Shown here: piece by piece, positions 43,727 to 52,415 of the stretch | How the letters are laid out: the number at the start of each line of letters is the position of its first letter | Numbering within the stretch: position 1 is the first letter of the stretch | NCBI GenBank assembly: GCA_030145245.1 | Contig: JAQYWC010000074.1 | Location: 1 to 64,000, forward strand | DNA from: Desulfobacterium sp. | GTDB lineage: Bacteria > Desulfobacterota > Desulfobacteria > Desulfobacterales > Desulfobacteraceae | Reading direction: 5' to 3' | Length of the DNA stretch: 64,000 nucleotides | The notes under the pieces: model-generated | What the model saw: the letters and a program-made list of their open reading frames with translations, nothing else | Told to the model about the DNA's origin: nothing | Databases searched by the model: none | Position numbers and translations under genes: made by a program

Positions 43727-45231
43727 TCTTTGCCCTCCCCCGGGCCATGGTCATCGATTTGGGCGACTGTTCCGCGCAACGGCCTCGATAGCTCCTGGCT
43801 CACCGGGTGTGATTGGGCCTGGCGCACCGGCCGTGACTTCCACCAGTAGACCTGGATGCCGTTGGTCCTTCTGAACTTTCGAAAGGTCATCTCAACCTCC
43901 ATGTTGATGGCGATCTCATTGGGATTCCTGTCCGTGATATCCACCATGATGCGGCCCCCCTCCTCAAAATCCACGGCCGCCACCGTGGTGGGGGGATCCG
44001 GGGTCACCCCCAGTAGATCGTGGGAAAAGGTGACCACCCTGCCCCGCCTGCCGGCAAAGGCGTAATAATCAAACCTGTCCTTTGCCCTGCAATTCATGCA
44101 GATCCGCTGGACAGGGTAATGAACGGTTCCGCACTCCCGGCATTTTGAGCCCTGGAGGGCCATGCCACAGCGCCGGTCCCGGTATAGGGCCGGTGCGGAA
44201 ACAGGCTCCTGGCCGGGGCGCATGGGCGGCTCGGTCTCAACAAGGTTCCGCCAGCGAAGGTACTTGGGATAGGTGGTGAGCGCACCTGAACCCAGCTGGG
44301 CTTCAACCGCGACCTGTTGCCGTTCCAGAATCCGGTCGGTGACGGTGAGGAGCATCACGTCGCAGCCGTCTCCGTAGTTGGCCCATAGGATCCTGTCCCC
44401 TGGTTTTGCCCGGTCCAGGGCATGGCAGAGGAGCAGGAAACTGTGGGCGCACCCAGTGTTGCCGGCCCTGGGATAAACGGCGTCCATGGCGGCAAGTTTC
44501 GGGTCCCACCCAAGCTTTTTGGCAACACCTTTTAAATAACCGGGGTTGGGAGCGGTGAGCACGGGCAGGGTGATGTCGGACCAGGAGAGTTTGAACCGCT
44601 CCATGGCCGTGGTCACGGCCTTGACCATCACCTGGGAAAACCCCTTTTCCCTGACAAAGCGATCCTCCCAGGAGAGCACATAGGGGTGGTCCGCGGGCCT
44701 GTACTGGTCAAAGATCTCATGGTTGACCGAATAATAGCCGTCGATCTTGGCGATCACATCATCCCTTGCGAGCACAAGGGCTGCGGCACCGTCTCCCAAA
44801 TCCAACTCCTTTACCCCGTTGGGAGCACCCAGCCGCATGTCCGAAGCCGTGACAAGGGCGTTGGAAGCCGCATTTGCCTGGAGGGCGTCAAGCCCGGCAC
44901 AGATGGCGCTGGTGCCGGCCCGCAAGGAGCCTGCCACATCCATGGTAAAGGCTGCGGGGGAAAGATCCAGGGCCGCGGCCGCAAGGCTTGCCGCCTGTTT
45001 CTCGGCATAGGGCGCCGTGGTGGAGGCAAAATAAAACCGGTCCACGGTTTTGTTCCCCCCCGGAGAAAGGCAGGCCCTTGCCGCCTCCACCGCCATGGTC
45101 ACCGTGTCTTCATCAAAATTGGCCACGGCCTTTTCCCCTTTTTTGGGATATCCTCCCCAGGTCTGGGCGATCCTGGAACGCTCCAGCCGGTTATAGGGGA
45201 TATACACCCCGTAATCTCTGATCCCTGCCAT
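43723..45231 (-). CDS. HMG-CoA synthase-like / DUF35 fusion protein
   Basis: The 502-residue protein joins a thiolase-fold HMG-CoA-synthase-like domain (residues 1-335, MAGIRDYGVYIPYNRL, PRAGNTGCAHSF) to a DUF35 zinc ribbon and OB-fold (CRECGTVHYPVQRICMNC). The family's catalytic loop CKAGT here reads SLRAGTSA: the cysteine is Leu, TTG in the DNA. So classic acyl-enzyme chemistry is unlikely. ATG 45231 is clear from AGAGGAGGAAGC in front; a longer frame extends into the neighbouring dehydrogenase gene. It may form or break a C-C bond at a ketone of the substrate. Confidence 0.8.
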   Translation of the reverse strand: MAGIRDYGVYIPYNRLERSRIAQTWGGYPKKGEKAVANFDEDTVTMAVEAARACLSPGGNKTVDRFYFASTTAPYAEKQAASLAAAALDLSPAAFTMDVAGSLRAGTSAICAGLDALQANAASNALVTASDMRLGAPNGVKELDLGDGAAALVLARDDVIAKIDGYYSVNHEIFDQYRPADHPYVLSWEDRFVREKGFSQVMVKAVTTAMERFKLSWSDITLPVLTAPNPGYLKGVAKKLGWDPKLAAMDAVYPRAGNTGCAHSFLLLCHALDRAKPGDRILWANYGDGCDVMLLTVTDRILERQQVAVEAQLGSGALTTYPKYLRWRNLVETEPPMRPGQEPVSAPALYRDRRCGMALQGSKCRECGTVHYPVQRICMNCRAKDRFDYYAFAGRRGRVVTFSHDLLGVTPDPPTTVAAVDFEEGGRIMVDITDRNPNEIAINMEVEMTFRKFRRTNGIQVYWWKSRPVRQAQSHPVSQELSRPLRGTVAQIDDHGPGEGKE

Positions 45232-45257
45232 GCTTCCTCCTCTTGTCAGCGAATCTG

Positions 45258-46403
45258 TTAAAGTCCCATGAGCTTTGAGATGATGTTCTTCTGGATCTGG
45301 GAGGTGCCTCCGCCAATGGAGAGGATGGGGATGTCCCTGTAGAATCGCTGGAGATCGCACTCCATGGTGTACCCCAGCCGTCCCATCACTTCCATGCCAA
45401 GCCGGGTGACCGCCTTGCCGGTCTCGGCACAGAACAGCTTGGTCATGGAGGTCTCCTTTACGCACTCCATCTGCTGGTCCACCATCCATGCTGACTGAAA
45501 CGCGAGCTGGCGCCCGGCCTCGACCCTTGCGGCCATCTCCGCGATGCCATGCTCCACGGCCTGGTAGCGTCCCTGGATCCGGCTGATCTTCTGCCGCTCT
45601 TTGAGATGGTCCACCAGCCCCTTGAGCACCGTCTCGGAGATGCCCAGGGCGCAGGCGGAAAGCACCAGGCGCTCCCCGTTCAACAACCGCATCATCTGCT
45701 TCCATCCCTGGTTGTAGCAGTCCTCTCCGCCAAGGATGTTCTCCCGGGTCACGTCCACATCCTTATAATAGACCTCACAGGTGTCAGACCCCTTGTAACC
45801 TAGTTTCCGGATGGGAGCGGCCCTGTATCCCTCCTGGTCCGTGTCCACCAGAAAGGAGGTGATCCCCTTGTACCGGGAGGATGCGGTCCGGGTGTTGGTC
45901 ACGGCAATATGGGAGACCGAGGCCCCGGAGATGAATACCTTGCTTCCGTTGATGCGATACCCCCCATCCACCGGTTCGGCCCGGGTGATGATATTGGCGG
46001 CATCAGACCCTGCATCCGGCTCAGTCAGGGCAAAGCAGAAGAGATACTCCCCGTTCATGAGCCCGGGGAGAAACCGCTTTTGCTGTTCCTCATTGCCGTT
46101 CACCTGGAGAATATTGTTGCCGTACAAAAGGACATTGCCCGAGGTCCAGGCCAGCACGGGCAGGTTTTTGGAGATCTCCTCGAAAAAGATCATCAGTTCG
46201 ATAATGCCGCCGCCACGCCCACCGTATTTTTCGGCAACATTAATGCCCCAAAACCCCTGGGCGGCAAGCTTTGCCATGATCCCGCGGGGGTATGCGCCTT
46301 CCGCGTCAAGCCTGCGTGCGACTTCCGGGGGAACCTCTTTTTGGACAAAGGCCCGTGTCCGTTCCCTGAGCTTCTCCTGCTCCCGGTTAAACCGTCGATC
46401 CAT
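45258..46403 (-). CDS. Acyl-CoA dehydrogenase (isovaleryl-type base)
   Basis: The 381-residue flavoprotein has ALTEPDAGSD, GYKGSDTCEVYY and the terminal RDIPILSIGGGTSQIQ. The short-chain-type glutamate is Gly here, but the alternative base Glu in NGERLVLSA is present, as in isovaleryl-CoA and long-chain dehydrogenases. It introduces an alpha-beta double bond in an acyl-CoA and passes electrons to ETF. With the degenerate dehydrogenase at 39651 it could make a heteromer. AAAAGGGAGATACCA precedes the start. Confidence 0.9.
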   Translation of the reverse strand: MDRRFNREQEKLRERTRAFVQKEVPPEVARRLDAEGAYPRGIMAKLAAQGFWGINVAEKYGGRGGGIIELMIFFEEISKNLPVLAWTSGNVLLYGNNILQVNGNEEQQKRFLPGLMNGEYLFCFALTEPDAGSDAANIITRAEPVDGGYRINGSKVFISGASVSHIAVTNTRTASSRYKGITSFLVDTDQEGYRAAPIRKLGYKGSDTCEVYYKDVDVTRENILGGEDCYNQGWKQMMRLLNGERLVLSACALGISETVLKGLVDHLKERQKISRIQGRYQAVEHGIAEMAARVEAGRQLAFQSAWMVDQQMECVKETSMTKLFCAETGKAVTRLGMEVMGRLGYTMECDLQRFYRDIPILSIGGGTSQIQKNIISKLMGL

Positions 46404-46416
46404 TGGTATCTCCCTT

Positions 46417-47307
46417 TTATTGCAATTTAGAAAATTGGTTTACGACGCCATGGAACTCGTCAACCATGTCGTTGATAATGGTTGCTGCCGGTTTCACGGC
46501 ATCGGCCTGGGCCACACTCACCCCCGCACTCCAGAGGTCAAGCCAGCGCCTGGAACCGATCGAAGGCCCGGATTCCACCCCCTCAATGCTCCTGGCGATC
46601 CAGCTTGCCCGGTTGCCGGTGATCCTGTCCGTCACCACGATATCCCCGGGCCCGGACGCCACCACCGCCTGTTTATACGCCTCCGCCACCCGGGCTTCCA
46701 CAGTTGCCACAAGCCGTGTGCCCGTGACCACGCCCCAGGCCCCAAGGGCTAAGGCTGCGGCCATCTGGCGGCCGGTGCTGATGCCGCCCGCCGCCACCAC
46801 GGGAAGAGAGGTGTGCTCTTTCAGATAGGGCACGAGCACCATGAGGGGCAGCACGCCCCCGTGGCCACCGGCGCCCCGGGCCACTGCAATCAGGCCGTCC
46901 GCACCCGACCCTTCCGCCCTGACCGCCTGTTCCAGGCTGACCACCTCGGCAAACACCAGGCCGCCCCGGGCATGGACCCTGTCAATCACAGGAGCAGGCG
47001 CCCCCAGGGAGGTGATAAAACAGCGAACGCCCCTGTCCAGGCAAAGCTCCAGCTGTTGGCTCCAGGGAAAGCGGCCGGACACATGGATGTTGACACCAAA
47101 GGGTCGGTCCGTTGCGCTATCAAGGGTTGCCAGGGCCTGGTCCAGGTCATCAAGGGTCCGGTAGTTGGGAAGGGCTAAGGTACCCAGGCCCCCGGCATTG
47201 GAAACCGCCGCCACAAGCTCTTCAAAGGCAACAAGGAACATGGGCGCCCCAATGACCGGCACCTTGATTCCCAGCATCTCTGTCAACCCGGTTCTGATTC
47301 CGGCCAT
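46417..47307 (-). CDS. Nitronate-monooxygenase-like flavoprotein
   Basis: The 296-residue protein is a TIM-barrel FMN protein of the 2-nitropropane dioxygenase family, with PVIGAPMFLVA, NAGGLGTLALPN, VARGAGGHGG (family His) and VVAAGGISTGRQ. In anaerobes such proteins are often enoyl reductases or thioester-linked redox enzymes; steroid degraders carry one (IpdC) in ring opening. Whether this one has such a role is inference from context. AGGGGAGCAGGGC precedes the start. Confidence 0.83.
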   Translation of the reverse strand: MAGIRTGLTEMLGIKVPVIGAPMFLVAFEELVAAVSNAGGLGTLALPNYRTLDDLDQALATLDSATDRPFGVNIHVSGRFPWSQQLELCLDRGVRCFITSLGAPAPVIDRVHARGGLVFAEVVSLEQAVRAEGSGADGLIAVARGAGGHGGVLPLMVLVPYLKEHTSLPVVAAGGISTGRQMAAALALGAWGVVTGTRLVATVEARVAEAYKQAVVASGPGDIVVTDRITGNRASWIARSIEGVESGPSIGSRRWLDLWSAGVSVAQADAVKPAATIINDMVDEFHGVVNQFSKLQ

Positions 47308-47321
47308 GCCCTGCTCCCCTG

Positions 47322-48644
47322 TTATGGTGCTCCTGTTAATATCCTGTTTCGCCCCATCACCTCTTCGGCCACATCAATGCCGGTGGCCACCACCCCGGGA
47401 AGGCCGGTATACCCAAAGGGCTTTACCCCGTCCCCCACGTTGTAAAGATTGATCACCGGGGTTTTCCGGTCCATGTCCCTGCCGGGCAGGGAGTGCATGC
47501 CGGGCCAGGCACCCTGGAAGGTGCCCGCCAAAAGCAGCCTGGCACGGCTTTCAAACCCGGGAAAAACAGCCCTGAGATCGGCAAGGCATTGTTCGATCTC
47601 CCGTTTTCCGTCAAACGGTTCCAGAGAATTTCGCGGTGCCGATCCCGCCACCAGGAGGTGAGCTCCGTCAGGGGCCCACTCCGGGCAAACCATTGTGGGC
47701 TGGTACACGGAGTTGAGGCTTTGGGTGCCGGTCACCAGCAGGTGGTTGCTCTCAAACAGGGGCTCATCCATGGAGAACTGGAGGGCGGTGATCCTGGCGG
47801 GGGTCATCCGCTGCTCCAGCTCCCGGAGGTAGTATTGATCCCGGATCCCTGTCTCAGCTAACCTTGCCGTCTCTTTAGGCCCTGCATTGGAGATCACCAC
47901 CGGCGCCTTGATGGAGAGGTTTTTTCCCCGCCTTGACACCGTGGCCCCCCGGACAATGTTGTTCCGGCTCTTGATGGCGTTCACCCGGCACCGGGTCCAG
48001 ATCTCTCCACCATGGTCCACCACCACCTTTGCCAATGACCGGGCAAGGGAAATGCTGCCCCCCGGGGCATAGCCAAACCGCTGGATCCCCTTAAGCTTTT
48101 TCAGGAACTCAAAATAGGTGTGAACCGAAAGCTCGTTAACATTAACAAACAAAACGGCTGAAACAAGGGCCTGGAAGATCTCCATGATCCTAGGATTGCT
48201 TGTGTACTGCCGGAGCCAGTCGCCAAGGGGGACATCGGATGAGGGGGCTCGCCATTGAAGGGCGCCTGTGATGGCGTTCATCACCGTCTCCACCTCCATG
48301 GCACCGGCCCCTGCGGCCATCATCAGATGCTTCATCCCCCCCCTGGAGGGCACCTGGCAGATCTGCCCGTTGATGAGGTAGTGGGGAGGGCCTGCCTCTT
48401 TTACATCAAAGCCGGCCCCCACCCGGTCAAACAACCCCTGGACAACGCCCCTTGTTTCCACCCCCACCACGCCGGTGATACACTTGAACCCGTTGTAGTC
48501 CATGGTCGAGCAGCGGCCGCCGAGCCTCGGCATCTTCTCCGCCACAATGACCCGGAAGCCGTCCCTGGCAAGCAGAGCCGCCGCGGCCAGCCCCCCCATG
48601 CCCGATCCCAGAATAAGGACATCGCAATGCGCTCTATGATCCAT
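47322..48644 (-). CDS. FAD-dependent oxidoreductase, phytoene-desaturase-like
   Basis: The 440-residue protein has the dinucleotide-binding start DVLILGSGMGGLAAAALLARDG with VAEKMPRLGGRC, and a C-terminal NLYNVGDGVKPFGYTGLPG. The fold is that of the phytoene dehydrogenase/amine oxidase group, which desaturates or isomerises hydrophobic substrates. It lies directly behind a ferredoxin gene with an 11-bp overlap, so ferredoxin may be its electron partner. ATG 48644 with AAAGGAGCCCC is chosen; the longer frame reads into the ferredoxin gene. Confidence 0.87.
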   Translation of the reverse strand: MDHRAHCDVLILGSGMGGLAAAALLARDGFRVIVAEKMPRLGGRCSTMDYNGFKCITGVVGVETRGVVQGLFDRVGAGFDVKEAGPPHYLINGQICQVPSRGGMKHLMMAAGAGAMEVETVMNAITGALQWRAPSSDVPLGDWLRQYTSNPRIMEIFQALVSAVLFVNVNELSVHTYFEFLKKLKGIQRFGYAPGGSISLARSLAKVVVDHGGEIWTRCRVNAIKSRNNIVRGATVSRRGKNLSIKAPVVISNAGPKETARLAETGIRDQYYLRELEQRMTPARITALQFSMDEPLFESNHLLVTGTQSLNSVYQPTMVCPEWAPDGAHLLVAGSAPRNSLEPFDGKREIEQCLADLRAVFPGFESRARLLLAGTFQGAWPGMHSLPGRDMDRKTPVINLYNVGDGVKPFGYTGLPGVVATGIDVAEEVMGRNRILTGAP

Positions 48645-48831
48645 GGGGCTCCTTTCTGTTCTTTCCCCGGCCAAGGGCCGTGACCGGACAGAAATCAAGG
48701 CATTCCAGGCAAGCAACGCATCGATCCTTGTCGATCTCGGCCAGGCCCAGGCTTGAGATGGCCCGGTTGGGACAGACAGGGACACAAAAGGCACATCCCG
48801 TGCATTTTAATGGGTTCACAACAACCATCAT
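48634..48831 (-). CDS. Bacterial-type 2[4Fe-4S] ferredoxin
   Basis: The 65-residue protein has two classical cluster motifs, CTGCAFCVPVCP and CVACLECLDFCP. It carries low-potential electrons in the cytoplasm. Position between the SDR gene and a FAD oxidoreductase, with overlap into the latter, suggests it serves that enzyme. Its presence supports a strictly anaerobic lifestyle. Confidence 0.93.
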   Translation of the reverse strand: MMVVVNPLKCTGCAFCVPVCPNRAISSLGLAEIDKDRCVACLECLDFCPVTALGRGKNRKEPHGS

Positions 48832-48834
48832 GGT

Positions 48835-49602
48835 TTACCTGAAAAAGGCCCCTCCATTCATCACAAGGTCGTGGCCGGTCATATAGTTGGTGGCCGACGA
48901 TGCCAGGAACAATGCTGCCCGGGCGATCTCCTGGGGAGTGGCCACACATTTCAGCGGCGTGTTCTTGAACTCTGCCGCCATGAGCTTGTCATTGGACCAG
49001 AGTGCCTGGCTGAACCCTGTTTTCACGATCCTCGGGCAGATGGAGTTGACCCGGACATTGTATGGCCCCATCTCCATTGCCATCTGCTTGGTCAGCATGT
49101 TGATCCCGGCCTTGGAGATGCAGTAGGGCCCGAGCCCTTCGGCGGGACTTACGCCCCCGGCAGATGAAATGTTGATGATGTTGCCGCTCTCCTGGTTCTG
49201 CATGATCTTTCCCACAAGCTTGCTCAACAGGAAATAGCCCTTGAGATTGGTGTCCACAATGTGGTTGAACATCTCAGGATCGGTATCCACGATGGCCCCC
49301 ATGGCAGGGTTGGTGGCGGCATTGTTCACAAGGATATCGATGCGGCCATAGGCTGACATCACCGATTCCACCAGGTTGTGAAGCTCCTCCGGCTTTTTGG
49401 CATGGGTGGGAACACAAAGGCATTGCCGGTCCATGGCCCGGATCTCTTGGGCCACCTCTTCAAGGCCCGCAAGTTTCCGGCTGGCAATGGCAATGTCTGC
49501 CCCGGCATCGGCAAAGGCAAGGGCTGTCTCCCGCCCGATTCCCCGGCTTCCCCCCGTGACAAGGACAATTTTCCCGCTGAAATCAAGATATGAGCAATCC
49601 AT
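48835..49602 (-). CDS. Short-chain dehydrogenase/reductase
   Basis: The 255-residue protein is a classical SDR, with TGGSRGIG for the cofactor, NNAAT, catalytic Ser in NISSAGG and YCISK (Tyr, Lys). It interconverts a hydroxyl and keto group with NAD(P)H. It is the first gene of the 15-gene operon. AAGGAGAAAGCC precedes ATG 49602, and the sigma-54 promoter lies about 60 bp upstream. Confidence 0.93.
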   Translation of the reverse strand: MDCSYLDFSGKIVLVTGGSRGIGRETALAFADAGADIAIASRKLAGLEEVAQEIRAMDRQCLCVPTHAKKPEELHNLVESVMSAYGRIDILVNNAATNPAMGAIVDTDPEMFNHIVDTNLKGYFLLSKLVGKIMQNQESGNIINISSAGGVSPAEGLGPYCISKAGINMLTKQMAMEMGPYNVRVNSICPRIVKTGFSQALWSNDKLMAAEFKNTPLKCVATPQEIARAALFLASSATNYMTGHDLVMNGGAFFR

Positions 49603-49659
49603 GGCTTTCTCCTTATTTTAAGTTTGCGTCTGAAATGGGTGTGAGATGCCAATTACTGT

Positions 49660-49675
49660 TGCAAATGGGATGCCA
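49660..49675 (-). promoter_or_regulatory. Sigma-54 promoter of the catabolic operon
   Basis: Read on the minus strand the sequence is TGGCAT-CCCAT-TTGCA, a near-perfect -24/-12 element (consensus TGGCAC-N5-TTGCW) with GG and GC ten bases apart. Transcription should start near 49649, giving a leader of about 47 nt before the SDR start. An upstream palindromic site at 49732-49743 is a candidate enhancer. Confidence 0.85.
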
Positions 49676-49731
49676 GGCCAAAAAACGCCTATTTACGATA
49701 AGTTACATGATCCGGGATGCGATCCAGGATC

Positions 49732-49760
49732 AACATATTGACTCTTTGGTCAACATGCTG
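49732..49760. promoter_or_regulatory. Candidate enhancer site TCAACATATTGA upstream of the catabolic operon
   Basis: The line contains GGATCAACATATTGAC (TCAACATATTGA is TCAA-4-TTGA) and, after a few bases, a degenerate GGTCAACATGCTG. The same 12-mer recurs in two orientations at 59045-59079, upstream of the second sigma-54 promoter. Both sit 70-130 bp from their promoters, the usual distance for sigma-54 activator sites. Confidence 0.7.
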
Positions 49761-49858
49761 CGCCGGTTGGATCCCATATAATCCGGTATGATCCGGCGAG
49801 GCCAAAGGGGCAGAAACAGGACGGTGCCCCCCTGTTCAAATTTTACTATTTTTATTAC

Positions 49859-49885
49859 TAAAGTTACGAATCCTGCCGCCGATGT
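49859..49885 (+). promoter_or_regulatory. Sigma-28 (FliA) promoter
   Basis: TAAAGTTA (49859-49866), 11 bp, then GCCGATGT (49878-49885), against the FliA consensus TAAAGTTT-N11-GCCGATAA. Spacing is exact, with 7 of 8 and 6 of 8 matches. The start would be near 49892 and the leader about 50 nt long to the next gene at 49941. Confidence 0.72.
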
Positions 49886-49940
49886 TTTAATCATATGCTC
49901 TTAAGAAGCCATGAACGCCGACATAAAACAGGAGACAGAT

Positions 49941-51896
49941 ATGACATCAGTGCACCTGACATCAACGGGGAACTACCCGGCCAACTCTTTGTTAAAAACA
50001 CCGGCATCCCCCCCGACCTTCAGATCCACGGTTCAGGAGGCCGTAACGCCAACCCCCGTCAACGGCATAGCCACCCACGGGATTCCGCTATCCCAGAAAG
50101 CTATAAAGATACCACCGGAAATAAGGGCGCTTGCGGCCACCATGGAAGTGCCGGAAAAGGCATTGATGACCCTGGTGTCAGAACTCGGCGACCAGGACCG
50201 GTCTAACTTTCTTTCATCACTGGCCAAGAGCGGAGACAGTGCCCGGAAGTTCTTCATCGCCACGGAAAGACTTAAGGGAGATGACAGGGAAGCGTTTCTG
50301 ACCTTTGCGGATCAGCTGTCGGAAGAGGGGATCCAGGATTTTCTCACCGCCATAAACAACTCTCCGAAAGAGATGAAAAGCATCATGGAGACCGCCTCAA
50401 ACCTGTCGGAAAAGGACCTTGACAACTATCTGTCAGCGGCGGCCATGGCCGGAAGGGAGGTCGATCTCCTGAACGAAGCGGTGAATGACCGCCTCGACAA
50501 ATCCGGAAAACCCAATGGAAAGAACCTGACCGGCTTTTTGTCCGCCGCAGCCAAAAGCGGCACGTTCGTAATAAATCTCCTCGAAAAGATCCAAGGGATT
50601 TCCGAGAAGACCGGTGGCAAGATCCTTGACTTTATCAACACCCAGGAGCCCGGGGAGGACCTGGACAATTTCCTTATGATGATGGAAAACGCCAGTGAAG
50701 CTGCCATCACCACCATCATCGATATCTCTCCGGAACTGACTGGCCAGGAACGTAAAGAACTTCTCAAGACCGCATCACACCTGGGCAAAAACCTGGATCG
50801 TTTTACAGGCACCATCTCAACCCTTGCAATCGATCACTCCGGCTACAAGCCAGCGGGGCTGTCCGATTTTATCATCACAGCCGGCAAGGCCGGAAAACAG
50901 GTCGGAAAACTCCTGGATCTGTCCGGACAGATCGATCTTGGCATCACCAGCAAATTATCGGCCGTGGATACCGCCAATTTCCTGGTTGCCGCCGATAAAG
51001 CCGACGGGCAGTTGCCCCTGCTGACCGAGCTTGCCGGGTCCCTCGAAGGAAACGACAAAAGCAATCTGCTGTACGGGGTTGCCTACACGGATGTCGATCC
51101 CGAAAAATTCCTCACCCAGGTTAAAGATCTGGATGGGGATGTCAGATCCGAGTTTCTCCTGTCAGCAGCCAATCAGGGCCAGGAGAAAGTAGAACACGCC
51201 ATTTTCATGAAAGGCATCCTGTCATCCAAGGCCTATGAGAATTTCAAAACAGCCGCAGAATCCATAGGAGACGGCCGGACCGAAGAACTCGTGGCCATCA
51301 CCAATGAGCTGGACGATACCGACCGGAACAATTTCCTTAAAATGGCCTCCACCGCCGGAGATACCACCGACAAACTCCTGAACGTCGCCACGGCTGTCTC
51401 CGGCACGGAACGAAAAGAGTTCCTTGATGTGGGCAGCAATTTTATTAAGGATAACCTTAAAAACTTCATCACAACAGCCGAGACAGCCGCATCAGGGGCA
51501 GCCCAGGGGGTATTCTCGGATTTCGTCGGTCTTGCCGGGGAACTAAACGGATATGAGTTGGACTTTTACCTCGAAGCAGGCAGCCATGCCACAGCGGATC
51601 TCCTTGACGACCTCACCGACTTTACCAAGGAGCTGATAACCAAAGAACTGGTAGCCGAAGATAATAAGGCACTGAAAATCAAGGACCCGGACCTCTATTA
51701 TAGGAGAATAGAACAGGCGCAATCAATGCGGTTCCACTTCCTGGAGGCGGCGTCAAAAGCAGGCTCGAACCTGGAAGGACTCATCCACATGGGAAGGGTC
51801 CTGAACACAACAAAATTTAACAATTTGGACGAGGTTTTAAGCGCTGCCGCCGTATCAGAAAAGTATATGGGCTCCATGATCCAAACCTACGCATAA
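49941..51896 (+). CDS. Alpha-helical repeat protein under a sigma-28 promoter
   Basis: The 651-residue protein lacks signal peptide and known domain. From about residue 70 it consists of repeated helical units of about 35-40 residues with a pattern like L-x2-DR-x-NFL-x-AA-x2-AG-x6-LL (for instance DDTDRNNFLKMAS, GTERKEFLDVGS, GDVRSEFLLSAA). This would be a solenoid. The N-terminal 60 residues are Ser/Thr/Pro-rich and probably disordered. ATG 49941 has the site AGGAGACAGAT; an upstream ATG at 49911 is less likely. The sigma-28 type promoter suggests flagellar or chemotaxis-linked expression, possibly flagellar export. No homologue is recognised. Confidence 0.72.
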   Translation: MTSVHLTSTGNYPANSLLKTPASPPTFRSTVQEAVTPTPVNGIATHGIPLSQKAIKIPPEIRALAATMEVPEKALMTLVSELGDQDRSNFLSSLAKSGDSARKFFIATERLKGDDREAFLTFADQLSEEGIQDFLTAINNSPKEMKSIMETASNLSEKDLDNYLSAAAMAGREVDLLNEAVNDRLDKSGKPNGKNLTGFLSAAAKSGTFVINLLEKIQGISEKTGGKILDFINTQEPGEDLDNFLMMMENASEAAITTIIDISPELTGQERKELLKTASHLGKNLDRFTGTISTLAIDHSGYKPAGLSDFIITAGKAGKQVGKLLDLSGQIDLGITSKLSAVDTANFLVAADKADGQLPLLTELAGSLEGNDKSNLLYGVAYTDVDPEKFLTQVKDLDGDVRSEFLLSAANQGQEKVEHAIFMKGILSSKAYENFKTAAESIGDGRTEELVAITNELDDTDRNNFLKMASTAGDTTDKLLNVATAVSGTERKEFLDVGSNFIKDNLKNFITTAETAASGAAQGVFSDFVGLAGELNGYELDFYLEAGSHATADLLDDLTDFTKELITKELVAEDNKALKIKDPDLYYRRIEQAQSMRFHFLEAASKAGSNLEGLIHMGRVLNTTKFNNLDEVLSAAAVSEKYMGSMIQTYA

Positions 51897-51902
51897 AACC
51901 CA

Positions 51903-51963
51903 GGGTCAGGTCTACACTCTTGACACAAGAATGAGCAAAGTTCAAAAGCGTTGCATCTGACCC
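51903..51963. repeat. REP-like stem-loop after the repeat-protein gene
   Basis: CAGGGTCAG at 51901 is matched by CTGACCCCTG at 51957-51966, an inverted pair enclosing about 48 bp that includes GGTCTACACTCTTGACAC. Such GGGTCAGGTCTACACT sequences recur in deltaproteobacterial genomes (from memory). It may also terminate the gene at 51896. Confidence 0.5.
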
Positions 51964-52001
51964 CTGACAATATTCATCAGATGGCCACCCCAACCGGTTA
52001 T

Positions 52002-52205
52002 TCACCAATGGGTGCCAGCCAGAAGGGATTCCACATCACTGGGTTTCATGCCGCCGCCCAAGAGCTTGTATATGATCTCAAGACTTGGGTATTCTCTATG
52101 GGTCTTGTAACGGATGGTTGCGTTCTTCAGCGATTGAGAACTGCAACCGCAAGCAATCAACAGCAGAATTGCAGTTAAAATATGCGGCTTCGCATTGATC
52201 ATCAT
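52002..52205 (-). CDS. Very small BamE/SmpA-like lipoprotein
   Basis: ATG 52205 has AAAGGAAAA before it and starts a 67-residue lipoprotein (signal MMINAKPHILTAILLLIACGC, lipobox Cys). The mature part contains GGGMKPSDVESLLAG, like the Gly-Met-x(3)-DV-x(2)-LL signature of SmpA/OmlA-type (BamE-like) outer membrane proteins, but the domain ends just after it at GTHW. It may be a truncated relative or a real minimal form. Confidence 0.5.
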   Translation of the reverse strand: MMINAKPHILTAILLLIACGCSSQSLKNATIRYKTHREYPSLEIIYKLLGGGMKPSDVESLLAGTHW

Positions 52206-52415
52206 TTTTCCTTTCACGAATAACTTTGATTGACATGTAACCCTTGGGATGTCATAGACATAACTATAGCATTCACATTTTTCCAACCTTTTCCCAGGTT
52301 CAATGCATAAAATAAATCTGATCGGCAAATATAACATTGGACAGGTTGTTCTGTAATGGAAATCGGCGTTGCGTAACGGCCTGTCGCATCTTAACTTAAT
52401 TATGAGGTGTGGCTT
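52206..52415. other. Intergenic region, promoter area, no gene
   Basis: 210 bp between the divergent lipoprotein and membrane protein genes, AT-rich. Nothing recognised apart from the Shine-Dalgarno sites. Confidence 0.4.

Noticed and set aside
49911-49940. Upstream ATG for the repeat protein
   Set aside because: AGGAGACAGAT directly precedes ATG 49941, and the extra ten residues add nothing.
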